Source: Palsa-89 sp963824345 (GTDB lineage Bacteria > Acidobacteriota > Terriglobia > Bryobacterales > Bryobacteraceae). From it: DNA of 64,000 bases. The stretch is from NCBI GenBank assembly GCA_963824345.1, contig CAWGOZ010000012.1, positions 310,001-374,000 of the forward strand. Direction: 5' to 3'. A model generated the notes under the pieces. The model was given only the letters and a program-made list of their open reading frames with translations, ran no database searches and had not been told where the DNA came from. Shown piece after piece: positions 1 to 9,420 of this stretch. A program made the translations under genes and the position numbers. Each line of letters starts with the position of its first letter. Position 1 is the stretch's first letter.

Positions 1-2
1 GA

Positions 3-932
3 ATTCTTTGCTGCACCATTTTTCGGGCCGGTGGCAAGAAATTGCTGGCCAAGGGCCATATGATCAGCGAGGAAGATGCTCGCATGCTCGAGACCGAAGG
101 AATGAACGAAGTCTGGGTCACCGAGCTCGAGGATGGAGAGGTAGGCGAGGACGACGCTGTTATGCAGGTCGCGAGCGAAATTGGTTGTGGAACGCTCGAA
201 ATCCGTCTTGCCGCGGGAGGAAGAGCGAATCTATTTGCCACCGAGTCGAGTTGCGTCCTGGTGGACGATGAGCTGCTAAAACAAATCAACTGTACCGTTA
301 GCATGGCCATCGCCACTGCTCCCAATTTTTCTTATGCGCGTGCCGGTAATCGCATTGCCACGGTGAAAAGCGCTCCCTTCGCGGTGGCCCAGCCCGAGCT
401 GGAGGCCGTGATTTCCATCGTCAAGGAACGCGGGCCGATCCTGCAGGCGCGGCCCATTCGAGCTCCCGCGGTTGCAGTGCTCTATACGGATCCCGGGAAT
501 GGAGAACGCGCGCGCCAGCTGTTTGAAAACATCATGCGCCAGCGTCTGGAGCGGCTGGGAGCCGCCTCCAGCTTCGTGCTCTCCTCGGTGGAGGAGGAAG
601 GCGCCGTGGCACGCAGCCTGCAGCATCTGCTGCGCGCCAAACCTACCGTGGTATTGGTTGCCTCCACCACCGCCCCTGCCGGGCCGGAAGACGTGGTGGG
701 CCGCGCCATGATTCGCGCCGGCTGCCAGGTGGAGCGCTTTCTTGCGCCGGTCGAGCCGGGCAATCTGTTTTTGTTGAGTTACAAAGACGATGTCCCCGTC
801 ATGTCCGCGCCGGGCTGCTTCCGCTCAGCCAAACCCAATGTTGTCGACCTGATGTTGCCTCCCATGCTGGCCCGTTATCGCGTCTCCGGGTGGGAAGTCG
901 CCTGCCTGGGGCACGGCGGCCTGCTGGCCTAG
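3..932 (+). CDS. MoeA-like molybdopterin-binding protein, 5' end missing
   Basis: The frame is open from the window edge, so the N-terminus lies outside. The first start codon inside is a TTG at 42, but the codons before it (ILCCTIFRAGGKK) read as protein, so it is probably not the true start. The visible ~300 residues fit the molybdopterin-binding fold of MoeA/MoaB relatives: a strand AVLYTDPG, the loop VASTTAPAGPEDVV where the family has its substrate-binding acidic loop, and a late PVEPGNLFLLSYK...VMSAPGC region. The likely role is binding molybdopterin in molybdenum-cofactor metabolism. It could equally be a stand-alone domain protein of unknown substrate. The downstream gene begins 113 nt later on the same strand. 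Confidence 0.7.
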   Translation: MLCCTIFRAGGKKLLAKGHMISEEDARMLETEGMNEVWVTELEDGEVGEDDAVMQVASEIGCGTLEIRLAAGGRANLFATESSCVLVDDELLKQINCTVSMAIATAPNFSYARAGNRIATVKSAPFAVAQPELEAVISIVKERGPILQARPIRAPAVAVLYTDPGNGERARQLFENIMRQRLERLGAASSFVLSSVEEEGAVARSLQHLLRAKPTVVLVASTTAPAGPEDVVGRAMIRAGCQVERFLAPVEPGNLFLLSYKDDVPVMSAPGCFRSAKPNVVDLMLPPMLARYRVSGWEVACLGHGGLLA

Positions 933-968
933 CGACCGGGGCGGGGATGTCTCCTTTCCCGCCAACAT

Positions 969-1010
969 TGCCGAAAGCGCCTGGCGCTGCCGAAAGCGCC
1001 TAGCGCTTTC
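969..1010. repeat. 19-bp tandem duplication ending in a hairpin
   Basis: Two near-identical 19-bp units (969-987 and 988-1006, one mismatch seen) lie between the first two genes. The second unit runs into an 8-bp perfect inverted repeat, GAAAGCGC at 992-999 and GCGCTTTC at 1003-1010, with a 3-nt loop. No T tract follows, so it is not a classical intrinsic terminator; it may be a REP-like element or an attenuating hairpin. Confidence 0.5.
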
Positions 1011-1045
1011 CCACTCCCGCCGCCTGCCTGCTACCCTGCTCGCAT

Positions 1046-1771
1046 ATGCCCGAGCTCGCCCGCATCCTCGAAACGGCCCTGGGCAGTTCGGCCGTCCTGT
1101 CCGCGGGCGTTCTGGCTTACGCCGTCCGAGTCCCGTCCTGTACGCTGCTCGCACCCTCCGTGCATCGTGGCGCCTCGACCCGGCCGGCCATCGCGCTCAC
1201 CTTCGATGACGGGCCCAGCGAAGCGACTCCCGAGTTGCTCGAAATCCTGGCTCGCGAACGCGCCCCCGCCACGTTTTTTCAGATCGGCGCCAACGTTCGC
1301 CGCCTGCCCGCGATTGCCCGCGAAGTGGCCGCGGCGGGGCACGAGATCGGCAACCACAGCGACACGCATCCACTGCTGGCGCTCAAATCGCCCGGCTTTA
1401 TCGATCGCGAACTCGCTGCCGCGCAAGAAACCATCCAGCAGGCTACCGGCCGGCGTCCGCTCTATTTCCGCGCTCCCTACGGCGTGCGCTGGTTCGGTCT
1501 TCGTCAAGCCCAGAAACGTCTGGGCCTCGGCGGCGTGCTATGGAGCAGCATTGCGCTAGACTGGAAACGGCAGACGCCCAGCGTGCTTTCCCGGCTCATT
1601 GAAGGTGCGGTTCCCGGCGCGATTCTCTGTTTGCACGATGGCCGAGTCATCGAGCCCCGCCCCGACATCGGCGTCACCCTCCAAGCCGTGCGCGAACTTC
1701 TGCCAAAATTGATACAACTAGGTTTTCATTTCGAAAAGATGACGGATATTCTATGTCCCACGAAGAACTGA
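1046..1771 (+). CDS. Polysaccharide deacetylase (NodB-type)
   Basis: 241 residues. Predicted to remove acetyl groups from N-acetylated polysaccharide (carbohydrate esterase 4 family). The NodB motifs are in order: catalytic/metal Asp pair in TFDDGP (D54, D55), the zinc histidines in HEIGNHSDTH (H104, H108), the FRAPYG motif near 145, and LCLHDG near 195. A hydrophobic stretch at residues 13-27 suggests an N-terminal membrane anchor. The 3' end overlaps the acyl carrier protein start by 19 nt, so the two are translated together. The acyl-carrier and ketoacyl-synthase neighbours hint that the substrate could be a lipid-linked sugar rather than bulk cell wall, which is inference. Confidence 0.88.
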   Translation: MPELARILETALGSSAVLSAGVLAYAVRVPSCTLLAPSVHRGASTRPAIALTFDDGPSEATPELLEILARERAPATFFQIGANVRRLPAIAREVAAAGHEIGNHSDTHPLLALKSPGFIDRELAAAQETIQQATGRRPLYFRAPYGVRWFGLRQAQKRLGLGGVLWSSIALDWKRQTPSVLSRLIEGAVPGAILCLHDGRVIEPRPDIGVTLQAVRELLPKLIQLGFHFEKMTDILCPTKN

Positions 1772-2025
1772 CCGAGCGAGTCAGAAGCGTTATTGCCGCG
1801 ACCCAGCACGTTCCCGTGGAAAAAATCACCCCGGACAGCACATTTGAAGAGCTTGGCATCGACTCGCTGGATGGGATCAATATCCTGTTCGCCGTCGAAA
1901 GCGAATTCAACATCAACATCCCGGACGACGCCGCTCAAAGCTTGCGCTCCGTTCGCGACGTGATCGACGGAATCGCCAAGCTGCTCGAGAGCGGCCAAGG
2001 GAACCAGGCCGCGGTCACGGTTTGA
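1753..2025 (+). CDS. Acyl carrier protein
   Basis: 90-residue acidic protein with the phosphopantetheine attachment site LGIDSLDGI, modified Ser at 38. Carries acyl intermediates as thioesters. It begins inside the deacetylase gene and is followed after 19 nt by a ketoacyl synthase. It is not surrounded by fabD/fabG, so it is probably a specialised carrier rather than the housekeeping AcpP. A TTG-initiated or longer form is not needed, since the ATG at 1753 gives the usual family length. Confidence 0.9.
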   Translation: MSHEELTERVRSVIAATQHVPVEKITPDSTFEELGIDSLDGINILFAVESEFNINIPDDAAQSLRSVRDVIDGIAKLLESGQGNQAAVTV

Positions 2026-2044
2026 CCCAGCGCCCGATCAGCGC

Positions 2045-3280
2045 ATGAGCCAGCGCACGTCAGTGCCGCGCCGCGTCGCCGTCACCGGCATCGGTGTTAT
2101 CTCGGCGCTCGGCCAGAACGCCCAGGATTTCTGGCAAGCCTTGCAAGCGGGACGTCCCGGCATCGCTCCGATGGAGGCTGTCGACCGGGCCCTGCTCCGT
2201 TTTGCGAATGGCGCCGAGGTTCGGAATTTCGCGCCCGCGCGATATTTCGACGAGAAAGAGCTGGGGCTGCTCGACCGCTTTGCTCAGTTCGGCGTTGTTG
2301 CGGCGCGCGAAGCCATTGCCGCCGCCGGAGTCGAATGGACCAGCCAGTTGCGCGAATCAACCGCCATCGTTACCGGTTCCTGCGCCGGAGGCCAAAACAC
2401 CGAGGATGACGGCTTCGTCAACTTGTACCGCAACAACATCCCCCGCGTGAATCCATTTACCATTCCGCGCACCATGGAGAACGCCGCAGCCAGCCGAATC
2501 TCGCTCGAGACCGGCGTGGTGGGGCCTACCTACACGGTCTCCACGGCCTGCTCCTCCTCCAATCACGCCATCGGCCAGGCGTTTTGGATGGTCCGGAGCG
2601 GCGCCGCCGAAATGGCCATCACGGGCGGGAGCGAAGCCGGGTTCAGCCTCGGGTTTCTCAAGGCTTGGGAGGCCATGCGCGTGATCTCGCCCGATACCTG
2701 TCGGCCATTTTCAAAAGACCGCCGCGGCCTCATCCTGGGTGAAGGCGCGTCCATGCTGGTGCTGGAACCGATGGACGCCGCCCGCGCGCGGGGCGCTGCA
2801 ATTCTCGGCGAAATCATCGGCTTCGGCATGTCCTCCGACGCTTTCCACATCACGCAGCCCTCCCCGGAGGGCGCCGCTCGAACGATGCGCTCTGCGCTTT
2901 CCGACGCCGGAGTTGAACCCTCGCAGGTCGGCTATATCAACGCGCACGGCACCGCGACGCTGGCCAACGATGCCGCCGAAACCACGGCCATCCGCGTAGT
3001 CTTTGGGGCCCACGCCGATCGGCTCCAGGTGAGTTCCACCAAGTCCATGCACGGCCATACTCTCGGCGCGGCCGGCGCCATCGAAGCCGCCGCCACGTTG
3101 CTCGCACTGCGAAACGGAATTCTGCCACCCACCGCCAACTTCAGCCAGCCGGACCCGGCCTGCAACCTGGATGTGATTCCCAACGTCGCCCGCTCCGCCG
3201 CTGTCGAGTTCGCGCTCTCGAATTCCTTCGCGTTCGGCGGCCTGAATGCCGTTCTCGCCTTCCGCCGCTTTGAAACCTAA
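2045..3280 (+). CDS. Beta-ketoacyl-ACP synthase (FabF/KAS II-like)
   Basis: 411 residues, the usual length for KAS I/II enzymes, which condense malonyl-ACP with an acyl chain. The catalytic triad is intact: Cys169 in STACSSSNH, His301 in NAHGTATLAND and His338 in SMHGHTLGAAG, with the conserved Lys in STKSMHG. It starts 19 nt after the acyl carrier protein and should work with it. The absence of a ketoreductase or acyltransferase beside it means the pair either borrows fatty-acid enzymes or makes a dedicated short product. It could be called fabF, but the context suggests a secondary paralogue. Confidence 0.9.
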   Translation: MSQRTSVPRRVAVTGIGVISALGQNAQDFWQALQAGRPGIAPMEAVDRALLRFANGAEVRNFAPARYFDEKELGLLDRFAQFGVVAAREAIAAAGVEWTSQLRESTAIVTGSCAGGQNTEDDGFVNLYRNNIPRVNPFTIPRTMENAAASRISLETGVVGPTYTVSTACSSSNHAIGQAFWMVRSGAAEMAITGGSEAGFSLGFLKAWEAMRVISPDTCRPFSKDRRGLILGEGASMLVLEPMDAARARGAAILGEIIGFGMSSDAFHITQPSPEGAARTMRSALSDAGVEPSQVGYINAHGTATLANDAAETTAIRVVFGAHADRLQVSSTKSMHGHTLGAAGAIEAAATLLALRNGILPPTANFSQPDPACNLDVIPNVARSAAVEFALSNSFAFGGLNAVLAFRRFET

Positions 3281-3315
3281 ACTCTCCGCCGGCGTCATCG
3301 GTAGGGGTCCCCAGC

Positions 3316-3537
3316 ATGTCTGAAAAAGAAGATGTCACTGTCACGACCTTTGACGATCTTTCCGATGTAGCTCATGCGCAGGGCCGTCCGCGCAAGCTGA
3401 GCGAGTACAAAGCCACCAACACGCCTTTGTCCGCTTCTGAAATCGCGCAGGACGAAGCCAAGGATAGCGAACATCTCGGATGGGCGCCCCGAACGCTGGA
3501 AAATATCGCCGACATGAAGCCGCTCCCCGAGAAGTAA
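3316..3537 (+). CDS. Small acidic hypothetical protein
   Basis: 73 residues, hydrophilic, with no signal peptide, membrane segment or cysteine. It starts at an ATG 35 nt after the ketoacyl synthase and its stop touches a dispersed repeat, then an ABC exporter follows. I do not recognise a family. Its position, between two genes that read in the same direction, supports it being a real gene of the same transcript. Confidence 0.6.
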   Translation: MSEKEDVTVTTFDDLSDVAHAQGRPRKLSEYKATNTPLSASEIAQDEAKDSEHLGWAPRTLENIADMKPLPEK

Positions 3538-3591
3538 CCGAACCGCGTAGCCGAACCGCGACCAAACCGAGCCGCGACCGTCAGGGAGCGG
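3538..3591 (+). repeat. SRDREGA-type dispersed repeat, three partial tandem copies
   Basis: Just after the stop of the 73-residue gene, the stretch holds three successive units beginning CCGAACCGCG, CCGAACCGCGACC and CCGAGCCGCGACCG, the last one followed by TCAGGGAGCGG. The same core (CCGAGCCGCGACCGT) recurs near 22.2, 38.5, 42.8 and 58.7 kb. Read in one frame on this strand the best copy gives SRDREGA-like peptide. Confidence 0.75.
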
Positions 3592-3617
3592 AAGCATTGC
3601 TTGTACACTAAAATTAC

Positions 3618-5462
3618 GTGGAAGAAGAGGTCCTAGGAAAAGCCTACGACGCGCGCCTCATGCGCCGTCTGCTCACCTACGTTCGTCCCTACAAAGCCGC
3701 CGTCTCCTGCTCGCTGGTGTTGTTGCTTTTCAATGCCGTGCTGCAAGTAGTTGGCCCGCTGCTCACGGCACTCGCGATCGACCGCTATCTCGCGCCTTCC
3801 GGCAAAGTCACCCACACCGTCCTCGATCCCTTCCTGTCCAGCAATCCCTGGACCGGCCTCGGGCAGATTTCTTTGCTCTATCTGTTAGCCGTGGTCTTCG
3901 GCATGTTGTGCGATTTCGGCGAGCAGTACATGATGCAATGGGTCGGCCAAAAAGCCATGTTCGATCTGCGGCGCGAGATCATGGCCAAACTCCAGAGACT
4001 CGATCTGGCTTTCTACGACCACAACCCGGTGGGCCGGCTGGTCACGCGCATCACCACCGACGTGGACGCGCTCAACGAGCTGTTTTCCTCCGGTCTGCTC
4101 ATGATCCTGGGCGACCTGCTGATGCTCAGTTTCGTGGTGGTCGCGATGCTCGAACTCAGCCCCGGCATGACCGTTTTCCTGCTGGCCGTGATGCCCCTGG
4201 TGGTGCTGGTCACCATTCAGTTCCGTCGCGCCGTGCAGAAAAGCTACCGCAAAATCCGCATTGCCATTGCGCGCATCAATTCTTACTTGCAGGAGCACAT
4301 CAGCGGCATTGCCGTTCTGCAGCTGTTCAACGGCGAGGCGCGCAGCCGCCGCGAATTTGAAAGTATCAATCGCGCCCACATGGAAGCCTACAAGGACGCC
4401 ATCATCGCCTACGGATGGTTTTATCCGGTGGCGGAGTTTCTCGGGATGCTGGCGCTCGCGCTGCTGCTGGGCTACGGCGGCTTTCGAGTCCGCGGGGGCG
4501 CCATCCAGATCGGCGTGGTAGTTGCCTTCTTCCAATATGGCCTGCGATTCTTCCGCCCCATTCAGGATTTGAGCGAAAAGTACAACATCATGCAGTCGGC
4601 CATGGCGGCCGGCGAACGCGTTTTCAAGCTTCTCGATACGCCCATCCACATTCAATCGCCCGCGCAGCCCGCGGCCTTCCCGCTGTCCTCTGCCGCCATC
4701 GAATTCGACCATGTCTGGTTCGCCTACAAGGACCACGATTGGGTGCTCAGCGATGTCAGCTTCCGCATTCTGCCCGGCGAAACCATCGCGGTGGTGGGCC
4801 ACACTGGCGCCGGAAAGACCACCATCGCCAGCCTCCTGCTGCGGTTCTACGAGGTCCAGCGCGGCGTTATCCGCATCGGCGGCATCGATATTTGCGAGTT
4901 CGAGATCGAGAATCTGCGGCGGAACTTCGGGATCGTTCTTCAAGACCCGCATTTGTTCACCGGAACCATCGCCGAAAACATCCGCCTCGGAACCCCCGGC
5001 ATTTCCGACGATCAAATGGCCGATGCCGCCGCGCGCGTCAATCTGCTCGACTTCGTCCAGAGTTTGCCGGAAGGCTTCGCCCAGCCCGTGCGCGAACGCG
5101 GCGCGGGATATTCCACCGGGCAGAAGCAGCTCATCAACTTTGCACGCGCGTTGGCCCATAACCCGCGCTTCCTCATTCTCGATGAAGCCACTTCCAGCGT
5201 AGATACCGAGACGGAGCTGCGTATACGCGAGGCGCTCCAGCACCTGGTAGTCGGTCGAACGTCGATCATGATCGCGCATCGGCTCTCCACCATCCAGCGC
5301 GCCGATCGCATCATCGTGATGCACAAAGGCAAGCTGCGCGAAATCGGCACGCACCAGGAGCTGCTCGCGATGCGCGGCATTTACTGGAAACTCTACCAAC
5401 TGCAGTATAGGGACCAGGAATCCGGCGGCGCCCGCCTGGCCGAGCCCGTCACTGGAGACTAG
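3618..5462 (+). CDS. ABC transporter, fused membrane and ATPase domains (MsbA/LmrA-like exporter)
   Basis: 614 residues starting at a GTG. Residues ~20-330 hold the six-helix exporter domain; ~355-590 hold the nucleotide-binding domain with Walker A GHTGAGKTT (Lys near 400), Q-loop LQDPHLF, signature STGQKQL, Walker B LILDEATSSVD and the H-loop IAHRLS. It acts as a dimer in the inner membrane and exports lipid or another hydrophobic compound using ATP. No strong Shine-Dalgarno is visible before the GTG, and a dispersed repeat fills much of the 80-nt gap upstream. It may export the product of the acyl-carrier/ketoacyl-synthase genes before it, which is inference from position. Confidence 0.9.
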   Translation: MEEEVLGKAYDARLMRRLLTYVRPYKAAVSCSLVLLLFNAVLQVVGPLLTALAIDRYLAPSGKVTHTVLDPFLSSNPWTGLGQISLLYLLAVVFGMLCDFGEQYMMQWVGQKAMFDLRREIMAKLQRLDLAFYDHNPVGRLVTRITTDVDALNELFSSGLLMILGDLLMLSFVVVAMLELSPGMTVFLLAVMPLVVLVTIQFRRAVQKSYRKIRIAIARINSYLQEHISGIAVLQLFNGEARSRREFESINRAHMEAYKDAIIAYGWFYPVAEFLGMLALALLLGYGGFRVRGGAIQIGVVVAFFQYGLRFFRPIQDLSEKYNIMQSAMAAGERVFKLLDTPIHIQSPAQPAAFPLSSAAIEFDHVWFAYKDHDWVLSDVSFRILPGETIAVVGHTGAGKTTIASLLLRFYEVQRGVIRIGGIDICEFEIENLRRNFGIVLQDPHLFTGTIAENIRLGTPGISDDQMADAAARVNLLDFVQSLPEGFAQPVRERGAGYSTGQKQLINFARALAHNPRFLILDEATSSVDTETELRIREALQHLVVGRTSIMIAHRLSTIQRADRIIVMHKGKLREIGTHQELLAMRGIYWKLYQLQYRDQESGGARLAEPVTGD

Positions 5463-5554
5463 GCCGGGCGACCAGGCCTTAACCTCCGAGCCGCAATCGA
5501 GTAACATCATTAGGAGCTTCATCGGCCGCGTGTCGCCGGCTCACAGGAGGATCT

Positions 5555-7267
5555 ATGTTGAAATTATTTTCTCGGAATGCCTTAGCTGTATTCGCTCTGG
5601 CTTTACCCGCCACATGCCTGGCACAACCGGTGATCAATGCGGTAGTGAACAACTTTAGCGGCGTACTGCCGGGCTTGCCTAGTTACGGCATTGCACCCGC
5701 GAGCTTGTTCGTTATTTATGGCAGCGGCATGTGCGCGTCAGCCCCGCTCGTCACGCAAACCAGCGCTGGAGCGGGCTTGCCGCAAACCCTGAACGGCATG
5801 ACGATCTCCGTTACCGTCAACGGCGTCACCACGACGCCTGCGATTTACTACGCGATTCCAACGCAAGTGGCCGCGGTTCTTCCATCCACCACGCCGGCCG
5901 GCACTGGAACCATCAAGATCACCTACAACGGGCAATCCGGATCGGCTCCCTTGGTTGTGACGAAGAGCGCTTTTGGGATTCTCACCGCGAATTTGACTGG
6001 AGGCGGGCCGGCCAAGGCGACCAATCTTGAGTATCAGGACATTACGCCCACCGCCTCGGCTGCTCCCGGGCAGACCATCATACTGTGGGGTTCCGGTCTC
6101 GGCGCCGACACCGCCAACAATGATCGGACCTATCCGATGAAGCAGGACAATCTTAACAACGCAACGGTCTACATTGGCGGCGTGAAAGCAACCGTGCTTT
6201 ATGCCGGGCGATCCCTGTTTCCGGGAGTAGATCAGATCGATGTGACAGTGCCTGCCTTGGGCGCTTCCCAAGCGTTCGTTCCCGAGCGCCTGAAGGACCA
6301 CACCGTCGCGCGTGCGGCCGCATTCGATCTCCAGCATGCCCTTAACTGGGAGGAAAGCGGGGATTCCGGATTCCAGGGCGGCTGCGGGAATTCGGTCGTT
6401 GTGGTGACGGATGACGTTGTGAGCAATTTCCCCACGCTCGCGGTCGCCGAGGGCGGCGGTGTTTGCAGCGATCCCGTGCTTGGAAACACTGGGACTGGGA
6501 TCGTGCAGACCGGCACTGTGAAAACCGGCAGCCTGTCGCTATTTCAGGTTACCGAGCCCTCTGCGACATCCTCGGCCGATGGTTTAAAACCGCGGGCAGG
6601 GTTTACCACTGTGTACCTCGCCTCTGGCGTATTTCTTTCCGAGACGGGCGCACTCTATTCGAACAGTTCCTCATTTTCCTCCATCGGAAGCTGCATCGTA
6701 TCGTCGTCGTCCACGAATACAAACACGACCACCCCCACCACCACCCCGCTAGATGCAGGCAAGGACATCGCGCTGAAAGGAGGCAGCCTCTCGGCCGAGT
6801 TACAAGAACTCATCACCGGAACGTACTATGCAGCGTTAACCAGCGCTCCCACCGCCGGCACCGCGTACACTTTCACCGGATCCGGAGGAAAAGACGTCGG
6901 CGCATTTACGGCTACCATCACCCTGCCGAACCCTTTGGATTGGACCAACGAAGGTTCCATCTCCACGGTCACACGGTCTCAGGGACAACTGATCACCTGG
7001 ACCGGAGGCGCCACAGGCACCTATGTCATCATCGCGGGCAGTTCAACGGCCGCTGCAGTGTCGGAGTCCGTGGCTTTCCTCTGTCTGGCTGCGGCAGGCG
7101 CCGACCAATTCACGATTCCTTCGTATGTATTGCTCGCGCTACCGCCCGGTAATGGATCTTTGGGCGTCTACAACTTTGCCGGCGGAGTCAGCTTTACGGC
7201 AACTGGTATCGACTACGGGCGCGTCTCGGCCGGTATCCTATCCATCAACAGTGTCACCTATCAGTAA
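5555..7267 (+). CDS. Secreted TIGR03437-family protein (paralogue 1)
   Basis: 570 residues with a signal peptide (hydrophobic 8-22, cleavage after CLAQ). The N-terminal ~235 residues are the family domain known from Solibacter: NAVVNNFSG...ASLFVIYGSG, YAIPTQVAAVLPS, TKSAFGIL and VLWGSGLGADTANND-like segments. The remaining ~300 residues are Thr/Ser/Gly-rich and beta-prone. It starts after a clear AGGAGG (spacing 4). It is followed 51 nt later by a close paralogue. The family occurs mostly as part of exported or surface proteins; the function is unknown. A stretch around residue 250 (KDHTVARAAAFDLQHALN) is absent from the paralogue. Confidence 0.85.
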   Translation: MLKLFSRNALAVFALALPATCLAQPVINAVVNNFSGVLPGLPSYGIAPASLFVIYGSGMCASAPLVTQTSAGAGLPQTLNGMTISVTVNGVTTTPAIYYAIPTQVAAVLPSTTPAGTGTIKITYNGQSGSAPLVVTKSAFGILTANLTGGGPAKATNLEYQDITPTASAAPGQTIILWGSGLGADTANNDRTYPMKQDNLNNATVYIGGVKATVLYAGRSLFPGVDQIDVTVPALGASQAFVPERLKDHTVARAAAFDLQHALNWEESGDSGFQGGCGNSVVVVTDDVVSNFPTLAVAEGGGVCSDPVLGNTGTGIVQTGTVKTGSLSLFQVTEPSATSSADGLKPRAGFTTVYLASGVFLSETGALYSNSSSFSSIGSCIVSSSSTNTNTTTPTTTPLDAGKDIALKGGSLSAELQELITGTYYAALTSAPTAGTAYTFTGSGGKDVGAFTATITLPNPLDWTNEGSISTVTRSQGQLITWTGGATGTYVIIAGSSTAAAVSESVAFLCLAAAGADQFTIPSYVLLALPPGNGSLGVYNFAGGVSFTATGIDYGRVSAGILSINSVTYQ

Positions 7268-7318
7268 TTTCGCATCAGTGTCGAACAACGGCTTGTTATA
7301 AGTTTCAGAGGAGGACCT

Positions 7319-9378
7319 ATGTCGAAGCTTTCTCGGAATGCCTTAGCCGCGGTACTTCTCGTTCTTCCAGCCACGGCGGTGGCCCAACCGGTAATCAACG
7401 CGGTAATCAACAACTTTAGCGGCGTATTGCCCGGCTTACCCAGTTACGGCATTGCGCCCGCCAGCCTGTTTGTCATTTATGGCAGCGGCCTGTGCGCGTC
7501 GGCTCCGCTGGTCACCCAAACCAGCGTTGCGCCGGGCCTGCCTCAAACTCTGAACGGCATGAAGATCTCCGTCACCGTCAACGGCGTCACCACTACCCCC
7601 GCGATTTATTACGCCATCCCAACGCAGGTCGCCTCCGTCCTTCCATCCACCACGCCAGTAGGCACTGGAACCATCAAGGTCACATATGACGGGCAATCCG
7701 GTTCGGCTCCCCTGGTGGTGACGAAAAGCGCTTTTGGAATACTCACCGCAAATGCAGCCGGCAGCGGACCGGTAAAGGCGACCAACCTCGATTACCAGGA
7801 CATTACACCCACCGCCTCGGCTGCTCCGGGCCAGACCATCGTACTGTGGGGTTCAGGTCTTGGCGCCGACACCGCCAATAATGATCGAACCTATCCCATG
7901 AAGCAGGACAATCTCAACGACGCCACGGTTTACATCGGCGGCGTTCAAGCCTCGGTTATTTATGCCGGCCGATCGCAGGATCCGGGGTTGGATCAAATTG
8001 ATGTGACGGTGCCGGCGTTGGGAGCTGCCTCCGCCTACGTTCCCGCCAGCTTTCAGGGCCGCGACATCCCGCGTGCCTCTGCCGGATTCCAGGGCGGCTG
8101 CGCCAATTCGGTGGTCGTAGTGTCGAAGGCATTGCGAGCAATTTCGGAACGCTCGCGGTCGCCGAGGGCGGCGGAGTTTGCAAAGATACTGCGTACGGAA
8201 TCACCGGCAACGGATTCCCGCAGTCAAGCCTGAGCACGCTCACCCTCGGGGGCCTGTCGATTTTGCAGATTACCCAGCCCACCGCGGCCCTGCCGGCGCC
8301 ACAGACCTACACCACCTACTACGATGTCATCGCGGAGTTTTTCTCCGAGCCGGGCCATGATTTTGCCAACGGCGCCCCCTTCGTTTCCCCTGGAAGCTGC
8401 CTCGTGTATTCGACTTCCACGAAGCCGTCTACCTCCACCGCCCCTTCTGTCACTAAGCCTCTCAATGTAGGAACGCCGCTCCTGCTTACCGGAGGCGATC
8501 CGCTGTCGGTGAGTATACCCGAGATCATAACGACCCCCGTCGCATATTATTCTGCAACGTTCACCACCCCTGCTCTGACGGCCGGTACCCAGTACACCCT
8601 CACCGCCCCTGGGTCGAGCTCCATCTCGCCCTTTACAGTGCCCATCACCTGGCAGGACCTGATCACGTGGACGAACGGCCCTTCCACCGGTAGCAGCGCG
8701 GCGGCTCAGGGACAACTCGTGCCCCGTAGCAACAACTCTTCGATCAGCACCATCACGGAGTCTGAGGGGCAACTCATCACCTGGAGCGGCGGCGTTCCAG
8801 ATAGCTGGGTAATAGTTAGCGGCACTTCAAATGCGCCGGCGGTTTCATTGAATGTCTCTTTCTACTGCGCTGCTCTCGCCAGCGATGGACAGCTCACGCT
8901 TCCTGCGTATCTGTTGGACACTTTGCCTGCCGGCGTCGGAACTTTGTACGTGGAAAACGAGACGCAGCCGCAGTCCTTCACGGTCACGGGGATCGACTAC
9001 GGGTACACGGTGACGGGCCTCGTATCCTCCGAGAACGTCACCTACCAGCTTGAAGCCTCCACAACGCCGCCCGAATCCTCGTTTAATGGAACTTACACCG
9101 GCACCTTTAGCGGCAAGTCGGCCACTACCGGAAAGTCCATATCCGGCGGGGTATCTGCCGTCATCGACAACGGTGTATTTACGGTGACCAGTCCCGGAAG
9201 CGGGACCGGAACCGTATCGTCCACCGGTCAAATCGCGTTTGGTGTCGATGTCAGCGAGGGTGTGTCCTGCAACTTTAACGGTCAAGTTGTCGTTACGGGT
9301 GCGGCAGCCGCAGCCAGCGGGACCTTCACGTGCGCTAACGGTTCAATCTCCGGAAGCTGGAGTGTGACCCGCGACTAG
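7319..9378 (+). pseudogene. Secreted TIGR03437-family protein (paralogue 2), frameshifted
   Basis: Reads as one gene of ~686 codons broken by a one-base deletion. The first frame (7319 on) matches paralogue 1 down to GGCANSVVVV and would then run on to a stop at 8233 as unrelated sequence. From 8125 the +2-shifted frame resumes homology (EGIASNFGTLAVAEGGGVC against DDVVSNFPTLAVAEGGGVC) and continues to the stop at 9378. Counting codons against paralogue 1, the spacer is 23 nt where 24 are expected, placing the lesion at 8121-8126. The start has AGAGGAGG before the ATG and a signal peptide. The C-terminus carries ~100 extra residues (from about 9061) that paralogue 1 lacks. Sequencing error and true decay cannot be told apart here. 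Confidence 0.85.
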
Positions 9379-9420
9379 TTTGTTTGGCCGGCGATGTTCC
9401 ACGCAACGTCGGGCTGGTCT

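Noticed and set aside
3885..5522. 545-codon minus-strand frame
   Set aside because: It is fully antisense to the ABC exporter, whose motifs are intact; open antisense frames are common in GC-rich DNA.
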